From NCBI RefSeq assembly GCF_052324685.1, contig NC_135214.1, positions 480,001 to 544,000 of the forward strand: a stretch of 64,000 nucleotides of DNA, read 5' to 3'. Position numbers and translations under genes: made by a program. This DNA comes from Brachyhypopomus gauderio. Its lineage: Eukaryota > Chordata > Actinopteri > Gymnotiformes > Hypopomidae. Of this stretch, positions 12,319 through 27,534 are shown in pieces. Within the stretch, counting starts at the first letter, position 1. Each line of letters opens with the position of its first letter. The notes beneath the pieces were generated by a model. The model was not told the DNA's origin, did not search any database, and saw only the letters and a list, made by a program, of their open reading frames with translations.

Positions 12319-15300
12319 TTATTTCTAAGTTAAGATCACATGAGGTAACCGGTAGACATTTGAATATACGCAAATATCTCACATTAATAGCATGAGTAGG
12401 TTTAACAGCCATAACATTACATGGCACAGTATGACCAGTAACTATAAATAGTGAAACACGTCTTTGCCTAGATGTATATGTAGCATTATGAATTTGTACA
12501 TGGCTTCATTTGAAGTGGAGTTAATTGCACAGACCTTGTAAACACGGTTCTGGCAAGAATAATCTGGAAGTGTCTCAATAAATATGAGAAATGCTTCTGC
12601 CGTTGGTCAGATACTAAAATAGAATATGTGGGTTACTTCAACGTCTGATTGAGACATGAAAATCTTGATCCCTTTTATATTGTTGTAATCAAGTGCTTCT
12701 CCACGTGTTACACAGGCCTGTCAGATCCTTCATTTCAAACATATTCAATGCATTTTTAGCAGATTTTCAATGTTTCGGTTGTTATTGGACATATTATTGA
12801 ACATCTTCTCACCCAGTTCCCACCCAGTGTAGAATAAACTATTTTAATGGTTCAGAATGCACGTTCCTTGACGTTCTGGACTTCTGAGCAGCCTGTGGTG
12901 GTGTGTCGCTTCAGGCCGGTGGAGTGTTCTACAGGAAGACGGGGTTGGGCCCACTTCCTGTGGCTCTGTTTAACGGGGTTCCACTGAGCCCTGAGGAGAT
13001 GGACCCAGATGAGCTGGAGACTCTCCTTCTCCAACGCATCATGGACGCCACCAGCTTCTTCCAGAGGGCCGTCTTCATGGTACGGTTACGTCTACGTCAG
13101 AAGATCTCAGCAGGGTTTCGTTTTGTTTCAGGATGGCATACTTGGGCCATTATAATGACCTTAAACCAGCTAGTTCTTGCTTATCTATGGGAAAGGATGT
13201 TAGGAGGTTAGAGGTTTGGTTGCTTGGCCTGGGTTTCCGTGTACTGTAACTGTTTCTAGGTATGTATGCTAGGTTTTTGAGAGTGCTTTGCTGGGATTTG
13301 TCCTTAAATATCCAGGGTCAGCTTTCTGAAGGTGTGGATGTGGTGGACTTCCTGATGGAGCAGGCCAACGTGGTGCCACGCATCAACCCTCTCATCTTGA
13401 GCGCAGACAGGAGGTTTCTGGACTTCACCGCATCTCCAGGTACCGCTGACACGGTGACGGAGAGCCAGCAGTGTTCACACGCGTAGCGCTGACATCTCGC
13501 TGCTCCCGCAGAGCTGTTCACACATTCTTGTGCATTTCTGCAAAATTGACAGTTGTAGATGACTGGGATGACTCAAGAATGTTCTCATTCCTGGACGCTA
13601 AGGACAAGACAGCTGTTGTTGCCAAGAGAATGAAGTATTTAACCAAGCATGGTGAGTACATGCTAACGTTTCTCAGAGCGATCTTTTTCGTGGCTCTGAG
13701 CGACATGGTGGCCTCGATGTAAGGACGAGGGTGCCCTCTCTTCCTTCATCCACTTCAGATTCCCCGTGTTGAAACACAAGCTTGAACTGATCCAATCGTA
13801 TTTTTGGCTGCCGTCTTTATTTCGTGCACCTTTGTGAACCTGTTGTCACATCTGGCACTAGTGTGTTCAGGGTTTGATGTTTGCTTCCCTTTTTCTCCCT
13901 TTCCTTCAGAGATTTTAGAATATTGATTCTTGTGTCTTTGTAAATCACTTTGTAAATATGTTGTAAGTCGCTCTGGATAAGAGCCCAAAATGTAAATGTG
14001 TCTGAATTCTATGACTCCATGATTCATTACACAGATTTTCCTTATTTGTTAAAAACTTGTTAAATATAATATTTTCCTATTACTGTTGTTGACGAATCGC
14101 ATTCAATTAATTTTTCTCAAGTGAATACTTAAGCGGTGGTTTTGATCAGATGCCATTTTCTTCTAGAAGAGGAGATGGTGTACGGATTGACCGTTTGGGT
14201 TATTGTGGACCTGGAGGAGACCCAGGGGAGACGAGCTCTGCTCAGAGCGCTGAAGCACGCGGTGAGCTACCGCTGGTCCTGTTTCAGTGAGCTGTAGGGT
14301 TGCAGGACATGCATCTTCTTCAGAGAGAACACCCTCTCGTAATTCATCTGAAAACTATTTATTTACAAGCCCCTCGTGGATGTAGCCCTGGTAATGATCA
14401 GGCAAGAGGCTTCTGGGTTCTGCTCAGTCATGTGTTCAAAAGGCAGTTTTACTGCCACACTGCAGAGACTTGTTGAAATACTTAGGATTATGTATTTTCT
14501 ATTTACGTGAAGAATAAAATGTAAAAATGGCTGAAAGAGTGAGTGCAGCCCTGTGTGCGTCTCCCATTCGCAGAAGTCCAGCAGTTCGAGTCGTGTTGGA
14601 GTGATTAATAACCCAGGAGGCGAGCCCACAGAAGACAACAGCAGACTCTACCGGGCCGTGTGGGCTTCCCTCCTCACCCAGAGCAGCAAGAACACCCTTG
14701 ACTTCACCCTCAAACTCCTCAAGAAGGAGACGGTGCAATCCCTCATGCAGGGCACCAAGATTAAAGAGCTGCTCATACAGGTCAGCGTGTGTGAAATACG
14801 TTTGCTCGTTGAACGGTACTAATTGATCCATTTATCTTGACCGTGTTTTAGATTTTTATTTATTTTTTACATCATTTGCCTTTGAATCACATTTGATTTT
14901 GGTCATCTCGATCATGACTTTGCTTTACAGACACGTTTGCTTACGTTACGGAAACTTGGGTCATTGATATTTTCCCGTATTCCCGGTGCAGGCTGTGGAA
15001 TATAGAGTGTTTTTATGTGGTTATGGTACAGGTCACTGTGCAGGCCACACCCCCTGCTGAATATGCATGTGTATGTGTTCGTACATGTGTGTGTGTGTGT
15101 ATATATATATATAAAATGAGTGTGAAGGACTGAGAGCTTGTGCTATAGTCCTGTGAAATGTTAGTACAGGGTGTCAGTAAGACTTGCTATGCTGATACTG
15201 GCATTTTTTCCTCCTCTACATCCTTTGGGGGATTGTTAGCAATGCTGAAAATCTAACTCCTCTAAGCACACAGCCTTATGATTTCCTACCAGCGTGAAAG

Positions 15301-16104
15301 CGAGTTTCTCATTACCAGTATAATCAGTGTAACACCTTGATTGATTGTCAGATGCTTTTCATGGCTGTGCACCTTTTATAGTTTCATCCAGTTTAATGTT
15401 TGCCTCCAAACAGTAATTAACTGAACTAATTGCTCCTTCGTTCTGTGCAGAGATGCAGTGACTAATCACACTGTTAACTTTCTTTTGAACATCTTGATAC
15501 TGGCAATCTGTGGTATGTAGGACTCAGTCCTTTCAACTCAATAGCAGCAAGACGGCTCCTGATGTAGTTCAAATGTCTTCCTGTGCATTTATGTGTTTGT
15601 GCACGCCCATGTCTGCATCTGCATGTGTGTGTGTGTGTGTGTGTGTTACCATGACTCAGAGTGTGTGTATTGCTGTTATCTAGGGAATGGACCAGGATGC
15701 TTTTGAGAAGAAGTTCAACACTCTGGAGGTGGACTTCCTGCGTAGCCAGCACATGTTCTGTAAGGACGTTTTGAAGCTGAAGGCGGGCCAAAGGGCGGTG
15801 GTTAGCAACGGGCGGGTGAGTCAATGTTGTGGGGCGAGTCGCTCGGGTCTTCTGGACTCTCAATACAGGGCCCTTGGTCAGCCACAGTCCAGCCACAGTC
15901 AGCCTGTCCGAATTATTTAATTAATATTAGTTTTAACAACCAGACTGAGCAGAGTCCACCAGACTGAGCAGAGTCCACCAGACTGAGCAGAGTCCACCAT
16001 CTGTGGTCTCAGCTGTGGTCCCTGTGCACAGCCGGCGGTGTGAAGTGCTCCGGGCCAAACCCCACCACCCCTCTCTCATCTGTCGGGGCGGCAGGTGCAG
16101 ACAG

Positions 16105-16137
<33 letters not shown>

Positions 16138-16168
16138 GTCCCGTAGGCCCGTAGGCAGGTGCAGACAG

Positions 16169-16217
<49 letters not shown>

Positions 16218-19200
16218 GTCCCGTAGGCCCGTAGGCAGGTGCAGGCATGCGTGTTCCGGCTCCAGCCAAACGTCTCACCTCTCCGCCCCACCATCCCACG
16301 TCCCCACGTGTTCCGTAACAGCGTTGATGAAACTAAGTTCCTTGGCCTGCATCCCCTGGGTTGTTAAATGCCCATATGTTGGTGTAATATTTGTAAATGG
16401 TAATTATAGATACACAAGGTGTTTGGAGACAGTAATGGGACCAGTGGCTATGAAGGCCAAGATCACACAGACAGGACTAGCAGCTCTGTGCGTGCGTGCG
16501 TTGTCAACTTGAGATCCATCCAGAGATCCATCTTGGTCTCCATCTGCAGGAGAAGGTTGAGGCCTGGTGTGTCTCTGGTTAAAGCAGAGCAGCAGTAGAT
16601 GTGTAGCTATGCAGAACGGGCATCTGGCACGTGTTCACGCACACAGAGGGAGAGAGAACATGGCAGCCAGCATCGCTCTGATTAGCATTACAAACCAGGC
16701 CTGCATCCCCATCACCGTGGAACCTCCAGCTCATCCTGCTGGAAATAAACCACAGCTGCTGCTTCTCAAGGACATTTATTCTTACGCTTTCTGCAGCTCA
16801 GACAGCAGACAGAGTCCCGCATGTCCTTAACTCTGCTCATTTTCCTCCACACCTCTTGGACTCTGTCCATCCACGTGCTGAAGTCTTCGCCGTTTGTCCA
16901 TATGTTTGCTTGCGCGTGCGTTTTCTTCCGTTCCCTAGATCCTGGGACCGTTTGAGGAAGAGGAGGAGTTCAGTGCGGAGGATTTTCACCTGCTGGAGAA
17001 GATCACGCTCGGCACCACGGCAGACGAGATCCGAGCTAAAGTCAAGCAGATGAACCTGCCCCCTACAAAGTATGAACATTCTCCTCTGTGGTGTTGAATA
17101 GGGTTGTCATGGTTTCACAGATAATCATCGTACGATAAGGCGCTTAACCTGAACCGTTGCACGATATTGATTAAAAGGTCCATGTGTTCCAGTTTAACCG
17201 GTCATTTTTCACCCCTTGGAGTTCCTTACACCACTGAGCAGCCCTCTCTGTCCAGGGACTCAGTAAAATGTTGGCTGGACTTTGCAGTCCCTTGTCTCTG
17301 GACTCCTAAATCATAGTTGGGCACCTCAGTTTCTCTGTGCAGGGCTGCACTGGAAAACCCTTTGGATCTATAAACCACTACTACTGCAAACATGGCACTG
17401 CTGTAAATGTGAGATTGCTATACCCATGATCCTTTGCTAGCTCTCCTTTTATTTTGTATGTAACTTTATCATACACAGTGGTTCCCAATCGCACAGAAGA
17501 ACATGACCAAGCTGCCCATAACCAAACCAAACGTCCTGCCAAGCAGACCTGTACACTGCTGTACTGCCCACCAAGCAGACCTGTACACTGCTGTGCTTCA
17601 CGGTTTTTACAGGGTTTATTCTGCTCCTCTCCTCGCATGCACTAAAACGTTATAGCCACATTTTGATATACTGACAGCATATGAGATTCTAAAAATATTA
17701 TCTGAACAGGATTATTAAATGTTATCTGTGCAGGATTATGGACTTTTTTCAGCAGTCTGCTTGCAGTCCTCCAAAATTATCGCACAACCCCCAGGCTGAA
17801 AATCTCTCGCGCACACACACTCACATGAACACACTCACACACACACACTCACACACGCACTACGACATTTTTTATAAGAAGTTTAATGGATTTGTTCCTG
17901 TAATGTATTCATTACGTGACTCCTGCAGTAATCTAACAAAAAATACTGTTTGGTCAATCGTCAGATTTTTTTGTCATTAATTATGTAAGTGTTACATAAA
18001 CATGCATACACCCCCCCCCATTCAGACAGAGCTGCTGCATTTGTTAGCTGTTAGCGACCCGAAATGCCACCGTTCACAAACGTGGTTCATAAGAGGGAGA
18101 CACCATTGTACCTTAGAACGGAGTTCCAGTAGAACCTCTTTAAGGTTCTAGAGAAGAGAACAATTGGGGGATTTGATTTTGTCTCCTTTTTGGTTTTTAT
18201 TTGTTTTACACACACAATGTTCAGTGAGAGCTTTGTGTGGATTTTCCTTTGATTATAACCCCTGATTTTTGTTTCCTAATGGATGTATTGAGGCCGTGAC
18301 AGTGGGGGGTTTAATACTAGGTTATCATACCATGAAAACAAATACTCCCTAGTCTGAACAACAAATACTCCCTAGTCTGAACAACAAATACTCCCTAGTC
18401 TGAACAACAAATACTCTCTAGTCTGAACAACAAATACTCTCTAGTCTGAACAACAAATACTCCCTAGTCTGAACAACAAATACTCCCTAGTCTGAACAAC
18501 AAATACTCCCTAGTCTGAACAACAAATACTCCCTAGTCTGAACAACAAATACTCCCTGAACAACAAATACTCCCTAGTCTGAACAACAAATACTCTCTAG
18601 TCTGAACAACAAATACTCCCTAGTCTGAACAACAAATACTCCCTAGTCTGAACAACAAATACTCCCTAGTCTGAACAACAAATACTCCCTAGTCTGAACA
18701 ACAAATACTACCTAGTCTGAACAACAAATACTCCCTAGTCTGAACAACAAATACTCCCTAGTCTGAACAACAAATACTCCCTAGTCTGAACAACAAATAC
18801 TCCCTAGTCTGAACAACAAATACTCCCTAGTCTGAACAACAAATACTCCCTAGTCTGAACAACAAATACTCCCTAGTCTGAAAAACAAATACTCCCTAGT
18901 CTGAACAACAAATACTCTCTAGTCTGAACAACAAATACTCTCTAGTCTGAACAACAAATACTCCCTAGTCTGAAAAACAAATACTCCCTAGTCTGAACAA
19001 CAAATACTCTCTAGTCTGAACAACAAATACTCCCTAGTCTGAACAACAAATACTCCCTAGTCTGAACAACAAATACTCTCTAGTCTGAACAACAAATACT
19101 CTCTAGTCTGAACAACAAATACTCCCTAGTCTGAACAACAAATACTCCCTAGTCTGAACAACAAATACTCCCTAGTCTGAACAACAAATACTCTCTAGTC

Positions 19201-20020
19201 TGAACAACAAATACTCCCTAGTCTGAAAAACAAATACTCCCTAGTCTGAACAACAAATACTCTCTAGTCTGAACAACAAATACTCCCTAGTCTGAACAAC
19301 AAATACTCCCTAGTCTGAACAACAAATACTCCCTAGTCTGAACAACAAATACTCTCTAGTCTGAACAACAAATACTCTCTAGTCTGAACAACAAATACTC
19401 CCTAGTCTGAACAACAAATACTCCCTAGTCTGAACAACAAATACTCCCTAGTCTGAAATCAAACGCAAGGCCTGAGATACGCTTCTGCCCCCAAAACGGA
19501 AGATGCCACCTATTTAACATGGAGTTCACGCAGAGAGAGCTGGGCGTGTTTAGCCAATGACACGCATGAGAGTGAATGTGGCGCCGGGCCTGTCTGATAA
19601 CAGACGGAGGTGGAGTGACTGTCTGATGAACCGGGCATGGGCAATTTGTGCGCAGGGCGTCTGATCTCGTCATGAAGGTGGACGCCCTCCTCTCCGCTGC
19701 TCCCAAAGACGAGGCCAGGAAGGACGTGCGATTCGTGAAGGACAAACACAGGTGAACTTGTGTCTCCAGCCTCTTCTGTCCTCCCGTCTTCCTCTCTCAT
19801 GTTTTCCATCACTCTGTGAAGTCTCTAGTGTGAAGGGTGTGTCTGATTACGCCTGCAGCGTGTTGCATCTCGCTCCTCGGGAAGATGAAGTCTTCTTCGA
19901 CGTGGTTGCCATTGTGGATCCACTCACGAGAGATGCACAGAAGCTGGCTCCGCTATTAATTGTAAGAGCTGTGTGTGTGTGTGTCTCTGTGTCTCTGTGT
20001 GTGTGTGTGTGTGTGTCTCT

Positions 20021-20058
<38 letters not shown>

Positions 20059-20498
20059 ATGCTGCTGTCTGCTGCAGGTCCGTGTACTGTGAGTGTCATG
20101 AGCTCTTGAGCTGGGGGCTGGTGTTGGCACTGTGCTGTTTCACAGCTCTCCACTGGCTGCTAACTTCAGCACCGCGGCGCTGTCCACTCGCCACACCGCC
20201 CTCCACTTTGTCCTCCAAATTTGCATTAAAATTTGCGTTAAAATAAAAGGGATGGATTTACTGCGGAGTAAACCCCTGTCCTTGGTCAGAGGTGATCCCG
20301 CTGATATCCTGTGTGTGTGTGCGTGCGCATACTATTCCTACAGGTGCTTGGACGCGTGATCAATATGAAAGTGCAGATTTTTATGAATTGCCGAGCCAAA
20401 CTGTCCGAAACGCCACTTAAGAGGTGAGAGATGACACCTCATTAGACTTTCTGACCTGTACTGTGTGTTCTGTTCTTTCTCTCTTTCCTTGTCACTCT

Positions 20499-20554
<56 letters not shown>

Positions 20555-21183
20555 TACACACAGTCCTCCTGTCAGAATACCACCTGTTTGGATTTAGACC
20601 TTATTACAAGAGGCCACTGTCCTCTTCAAAGATTTTTCCAAAACTTCTGAATGCCAGTTTAAGTCATTCATCTACCCACCCACCATTAAATTGTATAAAT
20701 ACACTTTATCACAATTTTTTTCAATCACTATTTACATTTAACCTGGAGAAGTTCATCCTAAGCTCCCTACTGCAGAATATACCACATCTCCTGATGTTTG
20801 TTTTATCCTTCAATTACCAAACACTATAATAAACATGGTGTTTGGTGCATTAGTATACATGCACTGTTTTGTCCAGGCATAAGCGTAACAAGCCTTCCAT
20901 GTTCTGATTGGATCCCGGCAGCTTCTACCGTTTTGTCATGGAGGCAGAGGTTTCCTTCCTGGGGAACGACACGCTCTCTCCCGGCCCACTGGCCCGCTTC
21001 TCAGAGATCCCAGAATCACCTCTGCTCACACTAAACATGATCACTCCGGAGAGCTGGATGGTTGAAGCGGTTCGCAGTTCCTACGACCTCGACAACATTC
21101 ACCTTCAGGAGGTACCAACGCTGGGCCCACATCTACATCGCAGAGACAGCTCTGGGGAGTGCTGTGGCAAAATATTACCGCTG

Positions 21184-21223
<40 letters not shown>

Positions 21224-21800
21224 GTGCGTGTGTGTGTACCAGGTGAACGGGGTGGTGAAGGCGGAGTATGAGCTGGAGTATCTGCTGTTGGAGGGTCACT
21301 GTTTTGACATGTCCTCTGGACAACCTCCCCGTGGCCTGCAGTTCACACTGGGCATGAAGCAGGAGCCCCTCATGCAGGACACTATTGTCATGGCAAACCT
21401 GGTGAGCCCCGCCCACCGGCCCTGCTGATTGGATGCCTAAGCTACTGATATGCGTGGGCACCCTTGTACAATGTCTGTCGTTTGTGTCCTGTAGGGTTAC
21501 TTCCAGCTGAAGGCCAACCCAGGTGCCTGGATCCTGAGGTTTCGTAAGGGTCGCTCCGAGGACATCTACCAGATCCAGGCGTGAGTGGTTCTGTATTTAG
21601 AGCACACAGACCTGCAGAACGCAGCCGAGTCTGTTACACAACCGAGACCTCCTGGAAGCTTCAATAGCAACAGTTATTAAACTTGCACTGACCTCCATGG
21701 AGACATACATGTACATTATGTAAATGTGCCTTATTTGTCAATTGTGATTTTCACCCCAATCGAAATTTGTCCTCCGCATTTACCCATCTGTGCAGTGTGA

Positions 21801-21846
<46 letters not shown>

Positions 21847-22528
21847 GCACACACACACACACAATAGTGATCACTAGGGGGCTGTGGTGCACACGTGCCC
21901 AGAGGTGGGCGGCCCTAGACCGGCGCCCAGAGAGCAGCTTGCTCGAGGGCCCCTAAGGCATGGCCTCAGGTCTGGGAATCGAATCCACGACCCTCCGGTC
22001 ACAAGACCAGTTCCCTAACCACCAGACCATGACTGCCCCATTATTATACATAATTATCCATAGCTGCCTACACTGCATTTTTGTGTGTGCGTGCATGCAC
22101 GCGTGTGTGTGTGTGTGTGTGTGCGTGCGTGCGTGTGTGTGTGTGTGTGTGCCAGCTGATTCTGTGTCTGGATCCGTGCTGATCTCACCATGAGTGAAGG
22201 CCGGTGATGCAGAAACACAGAGTTTGTGAAGAGGGTGTGTAGCACACCAGCACATTAAAACAGCTACAATGGCCCATTTCGCAGGACCGTGTTTGTGTTG
22301 GTTGGTTTGGGTGTGGGTTGAGGTGGGGTTGATATGGGAGTGGGGGTATCAGAATCCTCCGTATGCCCCATGTGAAATGCTGTGACCCCCCCCCCATTCC
22401 CCACTGCAGGTGTAAGTAAAAGCCAGTGTCATTATTCACTCTGGCAGCGTCGTTACTCATCTGGTTAACATTCGTGCAGTGTGGTTATAAGGCCTCCCAC
22501 AAGTGTGTGTGTGTGTGTGTGTGTGCGT

Positions 22529-22586
<58 letters not shown>

Positions 22587-22793
22587 GTGTGTGTGTGTGC
22601 GCGTGTGTGTGTGTGTGTATGCAAACAAACGTGGTCCTGGGAAATGTGCCATTGTAGCTACTTTAATGTGCTGGTGTGCTACACACCCTCTTCACTCCAC
22701 ACACTCCGCGTTTCCGTAGCGTCTGGCTTCACTGCCGTCGTGGTGAGATCAGCACCGGTCCAGACGCAATTGTGAAATCAATTATGCGTGCAG

Positions 22794-22838
<45 letters not shown>

Positions 22839-25800
22839 GATACAGACTTGTCTAGGCTGCACTCCCTTGCTGTTCAGCATTGGCAGGCTGTGAAATGACG
22901 GATGACCCAGTGGGGGGATTGCATACTGACATCCCGCACTTACCGTCAAATTAATCACTCCAGTCTAATCAATGGCTGCATGGTTACTGGGAGGAGCTGA
23001 GCGCTGACTGTAATGATGCACTGAACCCAGCTTGGCTGGGTATTCATCATCCTGTAGAGGTGGAGCTTCTTCATAGCGGCCTGCGTCTGACGCCTGACAG
23101 TAGCACACGACTCTGACCCAACACCACTCTGACCCAACACTACTCTGACCCAACATGACTCTGACCCAACACCACTGTGACTCATCACGACTCTGACCCA
23201 ACACCACTCTGACCCAACACCACTGTGACTCATCACGACTCTGACCCAACACCACTGTGATTCATCACGACTCTGACCCAACACTACTCTGACCCAACAC
23301 CACTGTGACTCATCACGACTCTGACCCAACACTACTCTGACCCAACACCACTGTGACTCATCACGACTCTGACCCAACACCACTCTGACCCAACACCACT
23401 GTGACTCATCACGACTCTGACCCAACACCACTGTGATTCATCACGACTCTGACCCAACACTACTCTGACCCAACACCACTGTGACTCATCACGACTCTGA
23501 CCCAACACTACTCTGACCCAACACCACTGTGACTCATCACGACTCTGACCCAACACTACTCTGACCCAACACCACTGTGACTCATCACGACTCTGACCCA
23601 ACACTACTCTGACCCAACACCACTGTGACTCATCACGACTCTGACCCAACACCACTCTGACCCAACACCACTGTGACTCATCATGACTCTGACCCAACAC
23701 CACTCTGACCCAACACTACTCTGACCCAACACTCTGACTCCTCACGCTTCTGTGGAACATTATGCTCAATCTGCGATGACAGGAGGGCAATCACTGCCGT
23801 AGTCTAGATTGAATTTCTTTCATTATCCTTCATATGTCGGCGGTAATCTGTGCTTGTGTTAATCCCACGCATATCTTCGCCGCAGGCACGACGGCACGGA
23901 CTCGCCCGCTGACGCCGGAGACGTGATCGTCGTTCTCAACAGCTTTCACAGCAAGATCATCAAAGTCAGAGTGAGTAGCACAACAAAGTCCTGCTCGGCT
24001 ACAGCTACACCCCCACCCTCCTCCCCACCCCCCTGTTAATCCAGCTACACCCCCACCCTCCTCCCCACCCACCCTGTTAATCCAGCTACAGCTACACCCC
24101 CACCCTCCTCCCCACCCACCCTGTTAATCCAGCTACAGCTACACCCCCACCCTCCTCCCCACCCACCCTGTTAATCCAGCTACACCCCCACCCCCACCCT
24201 CCTCCCCACCCACCCTGTTAATCCAGCTACAGCCACACCCCCACCCTCCTCCCCACCCCCCTGTTAATCCAGCTACGCATAGACCTTCCGCACGACCCCT
24301 CTCCCTCTATCCGTTTGTCTCACCTTTCCCGCTACGTTCTGATGGAGCCTCGCTGATGTTGGAGCCCAGCAGACTGAACCTCCCAGTAGATGGCAGCGTG
24401 TACGATACACTGTGCTACATGCGCTCACAGGTGGGTATACATGTTTACTCCGTGACATCTCCGTGTGGCCAACAGGTCCAGAAAAAGCCTGACAAACTCA
24501 ATGAAGATCTCCTGAGCGAAGCCACAGAAGACAGAGGCCTGTGGGACTCCATTACGAGGTAATCATTGATGCTGTGTCAACTCTGACACCGTGTCCCCTT
24601 GCTAGTCTGGATGGGTCACCTGTTTGGCATTTGGACGCTTGAGAGACGCTGTGTGTTCACTCAGTGATCCAGAATGGGTTGTTTTTTTTATCTTAAGACA
24701 GACTGTCTAGACCACATGTGTCAAAGTCAAGGCCCGCGGGCCAGATCCGGCCCGCGAATTGATTATCTATGGCCCCCTGGATGATATTTAATTACTATTA
24801 GAACCGGCCCGCAGGCCACAGCCGCCCGATGGTGTTTTGCACGCACAAACACTACATTCCCCACAATGCAACGGTAGCCCGCGAAGTCACTGCAGCGCGC
24901 ACAAGCGGCGAGGGTCAGCGCGGCGAAAATGACGTAATCGCAGTGGCTCTGCCCGTGCGCGAGGGCGTCGCGCGCTGAATTCGCGAGGTCATGCACCTCT
25001 CGAAATTTGTAACTTTGCGCGCACCAGCACATTAAACTTAATAAAGTTTAATATTTATACATCTATTCGAAATGATTCTAAATAATTCGCTTTTTATTCA
25101 CATTATTTAATGGTTGTTTATTTTCAAAACGCCCAATCTTAACGACTTCACGTTCTCTCATGTTTCGTCCTGGAATTACAAGAGGCTCGTATTTGTTAAC
25201 CTAATACAAGAGAACTGTTCAGTCATACAGATATTTGTTGTGAAACGAAGTAGTTACAATTTCAAGCATTTTCAACTTTAGCCTAAATTCCAGCACTTTT
25301 CAAACCTTTATTACTTTTTTCATTTAATGTACAGAACATGTTTTCTTTGCAGGAAGTTTGCTTTTATCTGTTTGCTTGTTGAAAAATGTTTTTACTTGAA
25401 ATTACTGACAGATCCATAAGAAAATATTGCTTTATTCATTTAAGCATTAAATAATAAACACTGTGTTAGGTCTTGGTTCAATAGGCTATGTGCAATCATT
25501 TCAATATGTTTTAATAAACATTGAACCAGTCCGGCCCTCGGCTTGTAGCAAATTTGGTTTTTTGGCCCTCGGTGTATTTGACTTTGACATCCCTGGTCTA
25601 GACCAAACCTTTACATTAACGCTACAGATGCTCTTATGCGGAGTGGTTTACAGATATGAATTAGTACTGACGGTAGGTCTCCATACCTACTGAACGTTTG
25701 ATCTAGGTAGTGGTTGCTCCCCCAGCTGAGCTACGGGACTAGATAGGGTGTTTTTGTTTTTAATTATCATTCAGATCAATTACAGTCTGTTTTTCTTTGC

Positions 25801-26764
25801 ACAACAGGCAGGTTTTGAGTGTGTTCTCTCCTTGTTTTTGCTATATTAATAGCAAGTACACATGCCTGATGGGTACTTGTCACTGGTTACTGATCAGTGT
25901 GTGTCTGTATACGTGTGTGTCTGTATATGTGTTTGTGTGTGTGTGTGTGTGGGTGTGCGCTTTCGTTTCAATGAACTTGGTTAACTTTGTGATCTGTCTC
26001 TTCGTTCACTGCTGTCTCGTGTGAAGTGTGTGGAGTTCTTTGGAGAAAAGGTAGGGAGCTGAAACTTTAAATCTACCCCCCCCCCCCCAACACCCCCTCC
26101 CCCCACGTCGGAGGATGACATCACTCTAGTTTTAGCGTAACTCAGTCATGTCCCTGCACACGTCATCTTTCAGCAGTTGTGTACAAGTCTGTAATGATTG
26201 TCCTCAGGCAGTTTAGGGGTTCAGTGTGATGTGGGCTGTCTGTGTTGTAGTCTCTGTCCCACTAGTCTTTGTCCCACTTGTCTTTGTCCCACTAGTGTCT
26301 TTGTCCCTGTCCTCAGGCGTCCTCCACTCCCTGTGGCTGCTGCCTCGGCGTTTTGCACAGTGCTGCCCTCTACTGACAGCTCATAGCAGCAGCATGAAGG
26401 ACTTTATTTCAGTGCAGGATGTTGTTTCCTAGGTTTGAACAGCTGGGTTATATAGGAGCGCTGCATAGTGTGGGACACGGACTGAGGGCTTTTCATTTTC
26501 ACTGTTAAGAGTTTAGACTTTATCCTCTTTCAGCTCCAACATGCTTTCATGGCCTGAAGTTCTATAGTGCTGCCGTCAGCATCCCTGCAGCCTCTGGCAG
26601 CAATTTAAATATATATTTTTCTTTTAATTACTGAACTGAAACCTTATGATCAAATGTTCAGCCTCGGAGAGTAATTAAGAAGAGGGTTCGATATCTAGCG
26701 TGTGTGTGTGTGTATGTGGGGGTTAGCAGGATAGAAACCAGGGTTGTGTTTAGAGCTGTAATCT

Positions 26765-26830
<66 letters not shown>

Positions 26831-27225
26831 CTGAACGAGTGTGTGCGTGCGTGTTGGATCGATTGCTTCGGCTTACCAAAGAGAGGCATCTGGTTCAAAC
26901 CCACTTGAGTGTCTCTGCCCGGTGTCTCCTGTATGGACCAGTACACTACCTAGTCACAGTTCCACACACCCAGTGCTTCTGAACGGTATCAATGTTGCTG
27001 AAGAAGAAGCATTCAGGGGATACTTAAGTGTGTGTGTGTGTGTCTTGCAGTCTAACGGGCGGTTCAAGTGTGGAGGAAGGAGATTCGAAGAAAGAAGATG
27101 TACTTAACATCTTCTCAGTAGCCTCTGGACATCTATATGAGCGCTTCCTGAGGTAAGATGTCCATCCACCCACGACCGCCCCTGCTGGCTACATCTTCAC
27201 TCCCCACTTCACGCCTCAGCCTCTG

Positions 27226-27271
<46 letters not shown>

Positions 27272-27364
27272 AATAATGATGCTCTCTGTCCTCCAGCATA
27301 CCAAAACGCCCATCAAGTTCTGGTTCCTGAAAAACTACCTTTCTCCCTCCTTTAAGGTGAAATC

Positions 27365-27415
<51 letters not shown>

Positions 27416-27461
27416 AGGTGTGTGTGTGTGTGTGTGGAGGTGTGTGTGGAGGTGTGTGTGG

Positions 27462-27534
<73 letters not shown>

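Noticed and set aside
22955..23703. Minus-strand ORFs with [16 protein letters not shown] repeats
   Set aside because: Artefact of the composite minisatellite in uggt2 intron 30.
24763..25032. 89-codon minus ORF in intron 32
   Set aside because: Lies entirely inside the non-autonomous hAT element and shows no transposase motif.
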